A stretch of 10,604 bases of DNA from Sphingomonas sp. UBA1000 (GCA_002291855.1 DBAW01000091.1:1-10604); one strand, 5' to 3'. Positions 1 to 6,371 are shown, numbered from the stretch's first letter. The notes: generated by a model from the letters alone, not told the origin. Translations and numbers: made by a program.

Positions 1-275
1 GCCGCATTGTGCGCGACCAGCGGGCTGTCCTCGAGAAAATCGAGCAGCTCCTCGCACAGCTCGACGAACAATTTCTGCCCCGACAGGAAGCTTTCCGACA
101 GGCCGTGCACCGCCTGCGCCTCGGGCGGCATCGAGCGTTCGGGATTGAAATAGGCATGGAACACCCGGCCGGTCTCGACCCGGTTGATCAGCTCGACGCA
201 CCCGATCTCGACCATCCGGTGCCCTTCGGAGACCTGGATGCCGGTGGTTTCGGTGTCGAAGACGATTTCGCGCAT
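1..275 (-). CDS. dnaQ: DNA polymerase III epsilon subunit, 3'-5' proofreading exonuclease (N-terminal part)
   Basis: Proofreading exonuclease of the replicative polymerase core, acting with DnaE at the fork. The translation begins MREIVFDTETTG: the DxE pair of the ExoI motif (Asp7 and Glu9) of DEDD exonucleases is intact and is followed by GHRMVEIG. Residues 56-71 (VHGLSESFLSGQKLFV) are typical of bacterial epsilon. The visible part stops at AHNA, the start of the ExoII motif, so about 91 residues are present and the C-terminus lies beyond the left edge. The ATG at 275 is chosen because the ExoI motif follows at the usual distance. No Shine-Dalgarno is obvious; the start lies inside the upstream coaE reading frame, so translational coupling is inferred. 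It is the last visible gene of the leftward operon. Confidence 0.93.
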   Translation of the reverse strand, partial: MREIVFDTETTGIQVSEGHRMVEIGCVELINRVETGRVFHAYFNPERSMPPEAQAVHGLSESFLSGQKLFVELCEELLDFLEDSPLVAHNA

Positions 276-877
276 TGGCGGCAATATCGGACGCCATGCG
301 CGCGGAGGCAAGTGACGAGACGGTAAACATCGGCGCGCGTGCGCTGCACCGGCCCGCCGGTGTCGATCACGAAATCGGCGCGGCGGCGTTTCTCGGCATC
401 GGGCAGCTGGAGCGCGCGGACGCGGGCGAGCTTGGCCGGGGTCATTCCCTGCCGGGCGAGCACCCGGCGGCGCTGTTTCCACGCCGGGGCGGAGACCACC
501 ACCACCGCATCGACCGCGCGCCAGCCCTGTTTTTCATAAAGCAGCGGAATGTCGAGCACCGCCAGCCGCTGCGCCGCGTGACGCCGGAGAAACCGCGCCC
601 GCGCCCGCGCCACCGCCGGGTGGATCAGCGATTCGAGCCGGTGGAGCGCCGCCTTGTCATGCAGCACGACACGGCCGAGCGCCTGCCGGTCGACGCCGAT
701 CGGGCCGGTGGTGCCGGGAAACAGCGCCTCGATCTCCGCGACCAGCGCGCCACCCGGTCCCTGCAGCCGGTGGACCTCCTGATCGGCGTCGAACACCGGC
801 ACGCCAAGGCGGCGAAACATCGCCGCGACCGTCGATTTGCCCATGCCGATAGAGCCGGTCAGCCCGAGCAGGATCAT
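188..877 (-). CDS. coaE: Dephospho-CoA kinase with an out-of-frame tail over dnaQ
   Basis: Last step of coenzyme A synthesis: ATP-dependent phosphorylation of the ribose 3'-OH of dephospho-CoA, in the cytosol. The P-loop GLTGSIGMGKST lies at residues 5-16, FDAD at 29-32, the DIPLLYE motif at 109-115, and RRADFVIDTGG near the C-terminus at 165-175. All core family motifs are present. The frame encodes 229 residues, against roughly 195-205 usual for the family. The extra part (from about residue 197) is rich in Ser, Pro, Arg and Lys and is read out of frame through the first 88 bp of dnaQ. That tail looks like readthrough of a lost stop rather than a domain. The ATG overlaps the aroE stop as ATGA, indicating coupled translation. 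Confidence 0.93.
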   Translation of the reverse strand: MILLGLTGSIGMGKSTVAAMFRRLGVPVFDADQEVHRLQGPGGALVAEIEALFPGTTGPIGVDRQALGRVVLHDKAALHRLESLIHPAVARARARFLRRHAAQRLAVLDIPLLYEKQGWRAVDAVVVVSAPAWKQRRRVLARQGMTPAKLARVRALQLPDAEKRRRADFVIDTGGPVQRTRADVYRLVTCLRAHGVRYCRQCAKSSSTPKPPASRSPKGTGWSRSGASS

Positions 878-1683
878 GCGCCGAGCAGCGCCCTGAGTTC
901 GTCGTCATGCTCGCGCGGGGCGGGCTGGCCGAACAGGATCTCAAACGCATAGGCGGCCTGGCCGATCAGCATCGCCAGCCCGTCGACCACATCCAGGCCG
1001 CGCGCCGCCGCCGCGCGCAGCAGCGGCGTTTCCAGCGGGGCATAGACGATGTCATAGACGATCGCATCGTCGGGCAAGGGCGACAGGTCGATGTCGAGCG
1101 GCGGCTGCCCCGCCATGCCGAGCGTCGAGGCATTGACCAGCAGCGGCGCAGGCGGCAGCGGCGCGGACAAAGGCAGAGCGCGCCCTTTCAGCCCGAAAGC
1201 CGCGAGCAGCGCCGCCCCGCGCAGCGGCGTGCGGTTGAGAATATTGACCGGCCCCGCCCCCATCCGGGCGAGCGCGAACAGCACGGCGCGCGCCGCGCCG
1301 CCCGCGCCGATCACCGTCACCGGCTGACCGGTCAGATCGAGCGCGGAAATCGGATCATAAAATCCCGCCGCATCGGTATTCGCGCCCACAATCGCCCCGT
1401 CACCGTCGCGATAGGCAAGGTTGATCGCGCCGATCGTGCCGCGCACATCGCCCCGGTCGACGACATGGGAGAGCGCGGCTTCCTTGTGCGGCACGGTGAT
1501 GTTGCAGCCGCGCCACGCCGGATCGGCGGCACGGTCGGCGAAATAGCCCGCCAGTTCGTCGGGGCGGACATGGGCGGCCCGGTAGGCCCCGTCGATCCCC
1601 AGCCGGTCGAGCCAGAAACCATGGATCAGCGGCGATTTGGAATGGGCGATCGGATCCCCGATCACCTCGGCATAAGGCGTCAT
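874..1683 (-). CDS. aroE: Shikimate dehydrogenase (NADP+)
   Basis: Reduces 3-dehydroshikimate to shikimate with NADPH in the chorismate and aromatic amino acid pathway. The product has 269 residues, normal for AroE. The N-terminal substrate domain shows VIGDPIAHSKSP at 8-18 (the Ser residues of SKSP bind shikimate), NITVPHKEAAL at 61-71 with the catalytic Lys67, and NTDAAGF at 102-108 with the partner Asp104. The NADP-binding loop is GAGGAARA at 126-133, and GLAMLIGQAAYAFEI near the C-terminus is the usual substrate-side helix. A longer in-frame start at 1818 is rejected because it only adds out-of-frame maf sequence; the ATG at 1683 directly precedes the conserved N-terminus and overlaps the maf stop as ATGA. 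It also overlaps coaE by four bases. Confidence 0.95.
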   Translation of the reverse strand: MTPYAEVIGDPIAHSKSPLIHGFWLDRLGIDGAYRAAHVRPDELAGYFADRAADPAWRGCNITVPHKEAALSHVVDRGDVRGTIGAINLAYRDGDGAIVGANTDAAGFYDPISALDLTGQPVTVIGAGGAARAVLFALARMGAGPVNILNRTPLRGAALLAAFGLKGRALPLSAPLPPAPLLVNASTLGMAGQPPLDIDLSPLPDDAIVYDIVYAPLETPLLRAAAARGLDVVDGLAMLIGQAAYAFEILFGQPAPREHDDELRALLGA

Positions 1684-2273
1684 GACGTCAGCAATCCCCG
1701 GATGCGCAGATAATCGAGCAGCGGCAGCAGCGGCAGGCCCATGATGGTGAAATGGCTGCCATCGATGCGGCTGAACAGTTGCGCCCCCGGCCCCTCGACC
1801 CGGTAGACGCCGACGCACCAGCGCACCGCCTCCCAGTCCTGCTCCAGATAGGCGGCGATGAACGCGTCCGACAATGTGCGCACATGCATCGCCGCGCGGT
1901 CGACGACCCGCCAGACCGGGCGGCCATTTTCACAGATCACCGCCGCCGAATGCAGCTGATGCACCCGGCCGGACATGGCGCGCAGATGCGCGGCGGCCTC
2001 GGCGCGGTCGGTCGGCTTGTCGAGCACTGTCCCGTCGTCGAGCGCGACCACCGAGTCGCAGCCCAGCACCAGCGCCCCCGGCCGGCGCAGCGACAGGCGC
2101 ATCGCCTTCAGCTCGGCAAGCGCATCGGCAAGCGCGCGCGGCTCAAGCCCCTCGGCACGCAGCGCCTGCTTCGCCGCATCCTCGTCGACGCCGGGGCTTT
2201 CGGCGGTGAAGGGGACGCCCGCCGCGCTCAGCATCGCCCGCCGCGCCGCACTTTGCGATGCGAGGATCAGCAT
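1680..2273 (-). CDS. maf: Maf-family nucleotide pyrophosphatase
   Basis: House-cleaning enzyme of the Maf/Ham1 type, which hydrolyses the alpha-beta bond of non-canonical or surplus nucleoside triphosphates; family members are linked to septum inhibition or nucleotide sanitation. The product has 197 residues. The N-terminal substrate motif is SQSAARR at 6-12, the catalytic-region Asp is Asp73 in GCDSVV, and DKP is at 85-87. SGRVHQLHSA at 101-110 and GPGAQLFSRIDGSHFTIMGLP at 161-181 complete the family pattern. The first motif differs from the more common SxSPRR, so I do not assign the dTTP/UTP or the m7GTP subtype. The start overlaps the ppsR end by seven bases and the stop overlaps the aroE ATG, so the gene is embedded in one polycistronic unit. 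Confidence 0.92.
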   Translation of the reverse strand: MLILASQSAARRAMLSAAGVPFTAESPGVDEDAAKQALRAEGLEPRALADALAELKAMRLSLRRPGALVLGCDSVVALDDGTVLDKPTDRAEAAAHLRAMSGRVHQLHSAAVICENGRPVWRVVDRAAMHVRTLSDAFIAAYLEQDWEAVRWCVGVYRVEGPGAQLFSRIDGSHFTIMGLPLLPLLDYLRIRGLLTS

Positions 2274-3082
2274 GCGTGACGTTCATTGACGAAGTTGATG
2301 ACCGCGGCCGCCGTCTCCTCGATCGACCGGCGGGTGACATCGATCACCGGCCAGCCATGATCGGCGAAGATGCGCCGCGCAAACGCGACTTCGCGGCGCA
2401 CCGCATCCTGATCGACATAATCGGTCTCGGGGGCCTGATTGAGCGACAGCAGCCGGTTGCGCCGCACCGCGACCAGCCGCTCGACACTGGTCGTCAGCCC
2501 GACAACGAGCGGGTGGTGAAGCCGATAGAGGCTGTCGGGCGGCGGCGATTCGACCACCAGCGGGATGTTGGCGACCTTATAGCCCTTGTTCGCGAGATAG
2601 ATGGATGTCGGCGTCTTCGAGGTGCGCGAGATCCCCGCCAGCACGATGTCGGCATCCTCCCAATCCTCGGCACCGATGCCGTCATCATGGGCGATGGTGA
2701 ACTGGATCGCCTCGACGCGGGCGAAATAGGCGGCGTCGAGCGCATGCTGCCGCCCCGGCCGTGCCTTGGCCGCCTGACCGAGCATCGACGACAGCGCATC
2801 GGTGACCGGATCGAGCGCGGCGACGATCGGCAGGCCGAGCGTGCGGCAGCGCGTCTCCAGCCGCTGGCGCGTCTCGGGATTGACCAGCGTGAACAGCACC
2901 AGACCGGGATTCTGGCCGATTTCCTCGAGAATCCGCTCCAGATTGGCCTCGGAGCGGACCATCGGCCAGAAATGCTTGATCGTTTCGACCCCGTCGAACT
3001 GGGCCAGCGCCGCCTTGGCGATGGTTTCGAGCGTCTCGCCGGTCGAATCCGACAGCAGGTGAAGGTGCAGGCGCGTGGTCAC
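2267..3082 (-). CDS. ppsR: PEP synthase/pyruvate phosphate dikinase regulatory protein (DUF299), kinase-phosphorylase
   Basis: Members of this family switch PEP synthase or pyruvate phosphate dikinase off by ADP-dependent threonine phosphorylation and on again by phosphate-dependent dephosphorylation. The product has 271 residues, close to the family norm. LHLLSDSTGETLETIAKA at 7-24 and the P-loop GISRTSKTPTSIYLANKGYKVANIPLV at 150-176 are hallmark segments. The GTG at 3082 is chosen: it directly precedes the conserved N-terminus, and AGGGA lies about eight bases upstream on the minus strand. A far longer frame extends upstream to 4402, but that part is antisense to hemE and to the origin gap and has no family similarity. 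It is the first gene of the leftward operon and starts at the edge of the putative replication origin, as its counterpart does in Caulobacter. Confidence 0.93.
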   Translation of the reverse strand: MTTRLHLHLLSDSTGETLETIAKAALAQFDGVETIKHFWPMVRSEANLERILEEIGQNPGLVLFTLVNPETRQRLETRCRTLGLPIVAALDPVTDALSSMLGQAAKARPGRQHALDAAYFARVEAIQFTIAHDDGIGAEDWEDADIVLAGISRTSKTPTSIYLANKGYKVANIPLVVESPPPDSLYRLHHPLVVGLTTSVERLVAVRRNRLLSLNQAPETDYVDQDAVRREVAFARRIFADHGWPVIDVTRRSIEETAAAVINFVNERHAC

Positions 3083-3094
3083 GGGGCATATCCC

Positions 3095-3103
3095 TGTGGA
3101 AAA
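3095..3103 (-). promoter_or_regulatory. DnaA box-like 9-mer, one mismatch
   Basis: The minus strand reads TTTTCCACA, one mismatch from the TTATCCACA consensus. It lies 12 bases upstream of the ppsR GTG and just outside its Shine-Dalgarno, so bound DnaA could also affect ppsR expression. Confidence 0.5.
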
Positions 3104-3175
3104 GCCGCGTGACGCGCAAGGGGAAGCATCGGGCAGGCGATTCAGAACCCGCAACCCGCTGATTCGCGCACCATC

Positions 3176-3184
3176 CCGTCCACA
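3176..3184 (+). promoter_or_regulatory. Weak DnaA box-like 9-mer
   Basis: CCGTCCACA keeps the conserved TCCACA half of the DnaA box but differs in the first three bases. It is oriented opposite to the boxes at 3095 and 3208, and it forms one arm of the inverted repeat with 3092-3100. A further weak 9-mer, TCATCCAGA (two mismatches), lies at 3196-3204. Confidence 0.35.
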
Positions 3185-3207
3185 GGGGCGAATTTTCATC
3201 CAGAGCG

Positions 3208-3216
3208 TGTGGATAA
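3208..3216 (-). promoter_or_regulatory. Perfect DnaA box
   Basis: The plus strand reads TGTGGATAA, the exact complement of the strong consensus TTATCCACA. It sits near the centre of the ppsR-hemE gap. A perfect 9-mer is rare by chance in GC-rich DNA, and its location supports the origin assignment. Confidence 0.72.
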
Positions 3217-3281
3217 TGGGGAAGCCCGACGCGACTCGCGGCGCTTTTGCGGATTCCCACGCCGTCAAATTGTTGGCAGGA

Positions 3282-3297
3282 TCAGGATGCGTCCTGA
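3282..3297. repeat. Short palindrome upstream of hemE
   Basis: TCAGGA-TGCG-TCCTGA is a perfect 6-4-6 inverted repeat about 60 bp before the hemE start. It could be an operator, an origin-binding element or chance; no regulator is evident. Confidence 0.35.
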
Positions 3298-3355
3298 ATT
3301 CCCATGACTCGCGCTCTAACATCCTCAACCACCCAGATCTTAAGAAAAGGATAAG

Positions 3356-4384
3356 ATGAAGAGCGATCGTCCCTTGCTCGCCGTCCTGAGGGGCGAGCGT
3401 CGTGATCCCCCGCCCGTCTGGCTCATGCGTCAGGCCGGCCGTTATCTCCCCGAATATCGCGCCTTGCGGGCGGAAAAGGGCGGATTCCTCGAACTGGTGC
3501 ATGACAGCGCGGCCGCCGCCGAAGTGACTCTGCAGCCGCTGCGGCGGTTCGGATTCGACGGGGCGATCCTGTTTTCCGACATTCTCGTTATTCCCCATGC
3601 GCTCGGTCAGGATCTGCGTTTCCTCGCCGGCGAAGGCCCGCAGCTCAGCCCCAGGCTGGTCGACACCGCACTTGAGCAACTGGTGCCGGTGCCCGCGCGA
3701 CTCGATCCGGTCTATGAGACGGTGCGGCTGGTCGCGGCGGCGCTTGATCCGGCGGTGACGTTTCTCGGCTTTGCCGGCAGCCCCTGGACGGTTGCGACCT
3801 ATATGGTGGCGGGCGAGGGCAGCCGCGAACAGGCCGAGGCGCGACGCATGGCCTATCGCGATCCGCAGGCCTTTGGTGCGATCATCGGCGCGATCGAACA
3901 GGCGACGGTCGATTATCTCGACCGGCAGATTCAGGCCGGCGTGCATGCCGTGCAGTTGTTCGACAGCTGGGCGGGCAGCCTGTCGCCCGATCAGTATGAG
4001 ACCTGGGTGATCGCGCCCACCGAACGGATCGCGAAGGCGCTGCGAGCGCGCCATCCCGACACGCCGATCATCGGCTTTCCCAAGGGATCGGGCGGCAAAC
4101 TGCCGGCCTATGCACGCGAAACCGGGGTCGATGCGGTCGGGCTGGATGAGACCGTCGATCCGGCCTGGGCGAATGCCAATCTGCCCGAAGGGCTGCCGGT
4201 GCAGGGCAATCTCGATCCGCTGGCGCTGATCGCCGGTGGCGCACCGCTCGATGCGGCGGTCGACCGTTTGCTCCATGCCTTTGCCGGGCGGCCGCATGTG
4301 TTCAACCTGGGGCATGGCATCCTGCTCGACACGCCGATTCCGCATGTCGAACAATTGCTGGCGCGCGTGCGGAAGCGCGGCTGA
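3356..4384 (+). CDS. hemE: Uroporphyrinogen decarboxylase
   Basis: Decarboxylates the four acetate side chains of uroporphyrinogen III to give coproporphyrinogen III, without a cofactor, in heme synthesis. The product has 342 residues, the normal size. Signature segments are PVWLMRQAGRYLPEY near the N-terminus, LFSDIL with the catalytic Asp, GFAGSPWTVATYMV, FDSWAG, QGNLDP and FNLGHGI with the conserved His near the C-terminus. The ATG is preceded by AAAAGG with a five-base spacing, a good ribosome binding site. The Shine-Dalgarno overlaps a DnaA box-like sequence and a TTAA-N7-ATAA element. The stop overlaps the next gene by one base (TGATG), so hemE and hemJ form one unit. It is the first gene on the right side of the putative origin. 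Confidence 0.97.
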   Translation: MKSDRPLLAVLRGERRDPPPVWLMRQAGRYLPEYRALRAEKGGFLELVHDSAAAAEVTLQPLRRFGFDGAILFSDILVIPHALGQDLRFLAGEGPQLSPRLVDTALEQLVPVPARLDPVYETVRLVAAALDPAVTFLGFAGSPWTVATYMVAGEGSREQAEARRMAYRDPQAFGAIIGAIEQATVDYLDRQIQAGVHAVQLFDSWAGSLSPDQYETWVIAPTERIAKALRARHPDTPIIGFPKGSGGKLPAYARETGVDAVGLDETVDPAWANANLPEGLPVQGNLDPLALIAGGAPLDAAVDRLLHAFAGRPHVFNLGHGILLDTPIPHVEQLLARVRKRG

Positions 4385-4827
4385 TGGCGGCGTGGCTTGC
4401 ACCCGCCTATGACTGGTTCAAGGCCGCGCACATCATCTTCGTCATCTTCTGGATGGCGGGGCTGTTCATCTTTCCGCGCTATCTGATCCATCATCAGGAT
4501 GCGCTCGCCCGGCCCGACGAGGCCGCACGCTGGGTGGAGCGCGAGGCGCGGCTGCGCCGGATCATCCTGACTCCGGCGCTGATCGCGGTCTGGCTGTTCG
4601 GGCTGCTGCTCGCCGCCGGGGGCGAATGGTGGGCATCGGGCTGGCTTCACGCCAAGATCGCGCTGGTCGTGGGCCTGAGCGGCTTTCACGGCTGGGCGGT
4701 CGGCTATGCCCGCAAGCTTGGCCAGGGCCGCGCGACGTTGCCCGACCGGCGGCTGCGAATGCTGAACGAACTGCCCGCACTTGGCGTCGTGCTGATCGTC
4801 TGGCTGGTGGTGCTGAAACCGTTCTGA
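4384..4827 (+). CDS. hemJ: Protoporphyrinogen IX oxidase, HemJ type (UPF0093/CopD-like membrane protein)
   Basis: Integral membrane enzyme that oxidises protoporphyrinogen IX to protoporphyrin IX, the HemJ alternative to HemG and HemY. The product has 147 residues with four hydrophobic segments, at about 12-32, 60-78, 88-107 and 129-145. Hallmarks are WFKAAHIIFVIFWMAGLF with His16, RIILTPALIAVWLFG, GWLHAKIALV with Lys91, GFHGW and the C-terminal NELPALGVVLIVWLVVLKPF. A conserved His and Lys of this kind are reported as essential in the family, which binds heme b; I equate His16 and Lys91 with them from the motif only. The start codon shares one base with the hemE stop, and pairing with hemE supports the heme role over a generic copper-resistance (CopD) label. 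Confidence 0.88.
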   Translation: MAAWLAPAYDWFKAAHIIFVIFWMAGLFIFPRYLIHHQDALARPDEAARWVEREARLRRIILTPALIAVWLFGLLLAAGGEWWASGWLHAKIALVVGLSGFHGWAVGYARKLGQGRATLPDRRLRMLNELPALGVVLIVWLVVLKPF

Positions 4828-5081
4828 TGCGGGCGTTTCGCCCGGCCGGCACCGCCGCGCTCGTCAGGCCGATCCGGGCGGGGATGCCCCGGCTTGACTC
4901 GCCCCCGGCCGCTGCCTAACCCGTTGGTTCATGCCTGCGGACGCGTCCTGCGCCGCACCGGGCATCGTCGATCAGCGTCTGCGTCGTTCGCCTGCTTGTG
5001 TCGTCTCCCGATGACCGGCTGTTGACCGGCACCGGACCGGGACGATCGCTCCACCCCAAGCCCCTAGCCACCGGACTTTAC
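4828..5081 (+). promoter_or_regulatory. Non-coding leader and presumed promoter region of rho
   Basis: This 254-bp gap precedes rho. It contains TTGACT at 4894-4899, a possible -35, but the expected -10 position (TAACCC) is poor. A G-poor, pyrimidine-rich run covers about 4982-5010. Tandem GACCGGC copies stand at 5013 and 5024, followed by two ACCGG units. rho genes are known to be autoregulated through Rho-dependent attenuation in a long leader; the pyrimidine-rich run is compatible with that, but this is inference. No convincing small ORF or known riboswitch is seen. Confidence 0.4.
4830..4844 (+). terminator. Small GC-rich stem-loop after hemJ
   Basis: CGGGCG-TTT-CGCCCG forms a perfect six-base-pair stem with a three-base loop three bases after the hemJ stop. 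No T-run follows, so it is at best a weak or Rho-assisted terminator, or a 3' end-stabilising hairpin. Confidence 0.35.
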
Positions 5082-6338
5082 ATGCATCTCAAGGACTTGA
5101 AGAAGAAATCGCCGGCCGAACTGGTCGAGATGGCCGAACGGCTGGGTGTCGAAGGGGCGTCGACGCTGCGCAAACAGGATCTGATGTTCGCCATTCTGAA
5201 GGCCGAGGCCGAAAATGGCGTGCAGATCATGGGCGAGGGCACGATCGAGGTGCTGCCCGACGGCTTCGGCTTTCTGCGCAGCCCGGAAGCCAATTATCTG
5301 GCCGGCCCCGACGATATCTATGTCTCGCCCAATCAGGTGCGCAAATATGGTCTGCGGACCGGCGACACGGTCGAGGGCGAGGTGCGCGGGCCCAAGGATG
5401 GCGAGCGCTATTTCGCGCTGACCCGGCTGGTCGCGGTCAATTTCGACGATCCGGAGGTGGTCCGCCACCGGGTCAATTTCGACAATCTGACGCCGCTCTA
5501 TCCAGAGCAGAAGCTGAAGCTCGACCTCGGTGATCCGACGGTCAAGGACAAGTCGGCGCGGGTGATCGATATCATCGCGCCGCAGGGCAAGGGCCAGCGC
5601 GCGCTGATCGTCGCGCCGCCGCGCGTCGGCAAGACCGTGCTGCTGCAGAACATCGCCCGCTCGATCACCGCCAACCATCCGGAAGTCTTCCTGATCGTGC
5701 TGCTGATCGACGAGCGGCCGGAGGAAGTGACCGACATGCAGCGTTCGGTGAAGGGCGAGGTGATCAGCTCGACCTTCGACGAGCCGGCGTCGCGCCATGT
5801 GCAGGTCGCCGAAATGGTGATCGAAAAGGCCAAGCGGCTGGTCGAACACAAAAAGGATGTTGTCATCCTGCTCGATTCGATCACCCGTCTCGGGCGCGCC
5901 TACAACACGGTCGTGCCAAGCTCGGGCAAGGTGCTGACCGGCGGTGTCGACGCCAATGCCCTGCAGCGGCCGAAGCGCTTCTTCGGCGCCGCGCGCAATA
6001 TCGAGGAAGGCGGGTCGCTGTCGATCATCGCCACCGCGCTGATCGATACCGGCAGCCGCATGGACGAAGTGATCTTCGAAGAGTTCAAGGGCACCGGCAA
6101 CTCGGAAATCGTCCTTGACCGCAAGGTCGCCGACAAGCGCATCTTCCCGGCGATGGACGTCGGCAAGTCCGGCACCCGGAAGGAAGAGCTGCTGGTCGAC
6201 AAGTCGACGCTCAGCAAGATGTGGGTGCTGCGCCGCATCCTCATGCAGATGGGCACCGTCGATGCGATGGAATTCCTTCTCGACAAGATGAAGGATTCGA
6301 AGACCAACGAAGATTTCTTCGATTCGATGAACCAGTAA
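5082..6338 (+). CDS. rho: Transcription termination factor Rho
   Basis: Hexameric RNA-dependent ATPase and helicase that ends transcription at unstructured C-rich RNA. The product has 418 residues, as in most proteobacteria. The N-terminal helical domain (MHLKDLKKKSPAELVEMAERLG) is followed by the cold-shock RNA-binding fold with GFGFLRSP at 61-68. The ATPase core has Walker A APPRVGKT at 178-185, ERPEEVTDM at 211-219 carrying the catalytic Glu, Walker B DVVILLD at 259-265, the Q-loop region SGKVLTGGVDANAL at 281-294, and the R-loop region DTGSRMDEVIFEEFKGTGN at 322-340. The ATG at 5082 gives the canonical N-terminus. An in-frame GTG at 4998 would add 28 residues without family support. The Shine-Dalgarno is weak (GGAC). 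Confidence 0.98.
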   Translation: MHLKDLKKKSPAELVEMAERLGVEGASTLRKQDLMFAILKAEAENGVQIMGEGTIEVLPDGFGFLRSPEANYLAGPDDIYVSPNQVRKYGLRTGDTVEGEVRGPKDGERYFALTRLVAVNFDDPEVVRHRVNFDNLTPLYPEQKLKLDLGDPTVKDKSARVIDIIAPQGKGQRALIVAPPRVGKTVLLQNIARSITANHPEVFLIVLLIDERPEEVTDMQRSVKGEVISSTFDEPASRHVQVAEMVIEKAKRLVEHKKDVVILLDSITRLGRAYNTVVPSSGKVLTGGVDANALQRPKRFFGAARNIEEGGSLSIIATALIDTGSRMDEVIFEEFKGTGNSEIVLDRKVADKRIFPAMDVGKSGTRKEELLVDKSTLSKMWVLRRILMQMGTVDAMEFLLDKMKDSKTNEDFFDSMNQ

Positions 6339-6357
6339 CGATCGGCTGCGTTGCTGT

Positions 6358-6371
6358 CCTGCACTGGCAGG
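6358..6371 (+). other. Short stem-loop between rho and the TerC gene
   Basis: CCTGC-ACTG-GCAGG gives a five-base-pair stem in the 67-bp gap after rho. No T-run follows, so readthrough from rho into the TerC gene is possible. The gap holds no visible riboswitch. Confidence 0.25.

Larger units (their letters stand above)
3092..3187. repeat. Inverted repeat of a DnaA box core within the origin gap
   Basis: CCCTGTGGA at 3092-3100 and TCCACAGGG at 3179-3187 are perfect 9-base inverted copies separated by 78 bp. Each arm carries the TGTGGA/TCCACA half of a DnaA box plus a shared CCC/GGG flank, so the similarity extends beyond the box itself. Confidence 0.55.
3083..3355. other. Putative chromosomal replication origin between ppsR and hemE
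   Basis: This is a 273-bp gap between divergently transcribed genes. It contains one perfect DnaA box (3208-3216), a one-mismatch box (3095-3103), and weaker box-like 9-mers at 3176-3184, 3196-3204 and 3346-3354. Five GANTC sites lie at 3139, 3161, 3233, 3252 and 3306. An AT-rich stretch at 3338-3362, just at the hemE start, is a candidate unwinding element. It is known that the Caulobacter crescentus origin lies between hemE and the DUF299 gene, with maf, aroE, coaE and dnaQ beyond, which is the order seen here. The function is inferred from synteny and motifs. No promoter with convincing -35 and -10 boxes could be assigned, although both flanking operons must start here. Confidence 0.75.

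Noticed and set aside
275..952. 225-residue plus-strand open frame opposite coaE, and similar ones opposite aroE (907-1713) and ppsR (2258-3112)
   Set aside because: All lie antisense to clearly recognised genes, and long antisense frames are common at this GC content.
3075..3359. 94-residue plus-strand open frame spanning the whole origin gap
   Set aside because: No family similarity or ribosome binding site, and it overlaps DnaA boxes and the hemE start. The open frame is better explained by chance.
3083..4402. Upstream part of a 711-residue minus-strand open frame ending in ppsR
   Set aside because: It is antisense to hemE and crosses the origin gap. The sequence has the low-complexity Arg/Gly/Asp character of a GC-rich shadow frame, and the family N-terminus of PpsR begins at the GTG at 3082.
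4998..5081. 28-residue N-terminal extension of Rho from an in-frame GTG
   Set aside because: Proline- and glycine-rich residues without family similarity; the ATG at 5082 gives the standard Rho N-terminus and length.
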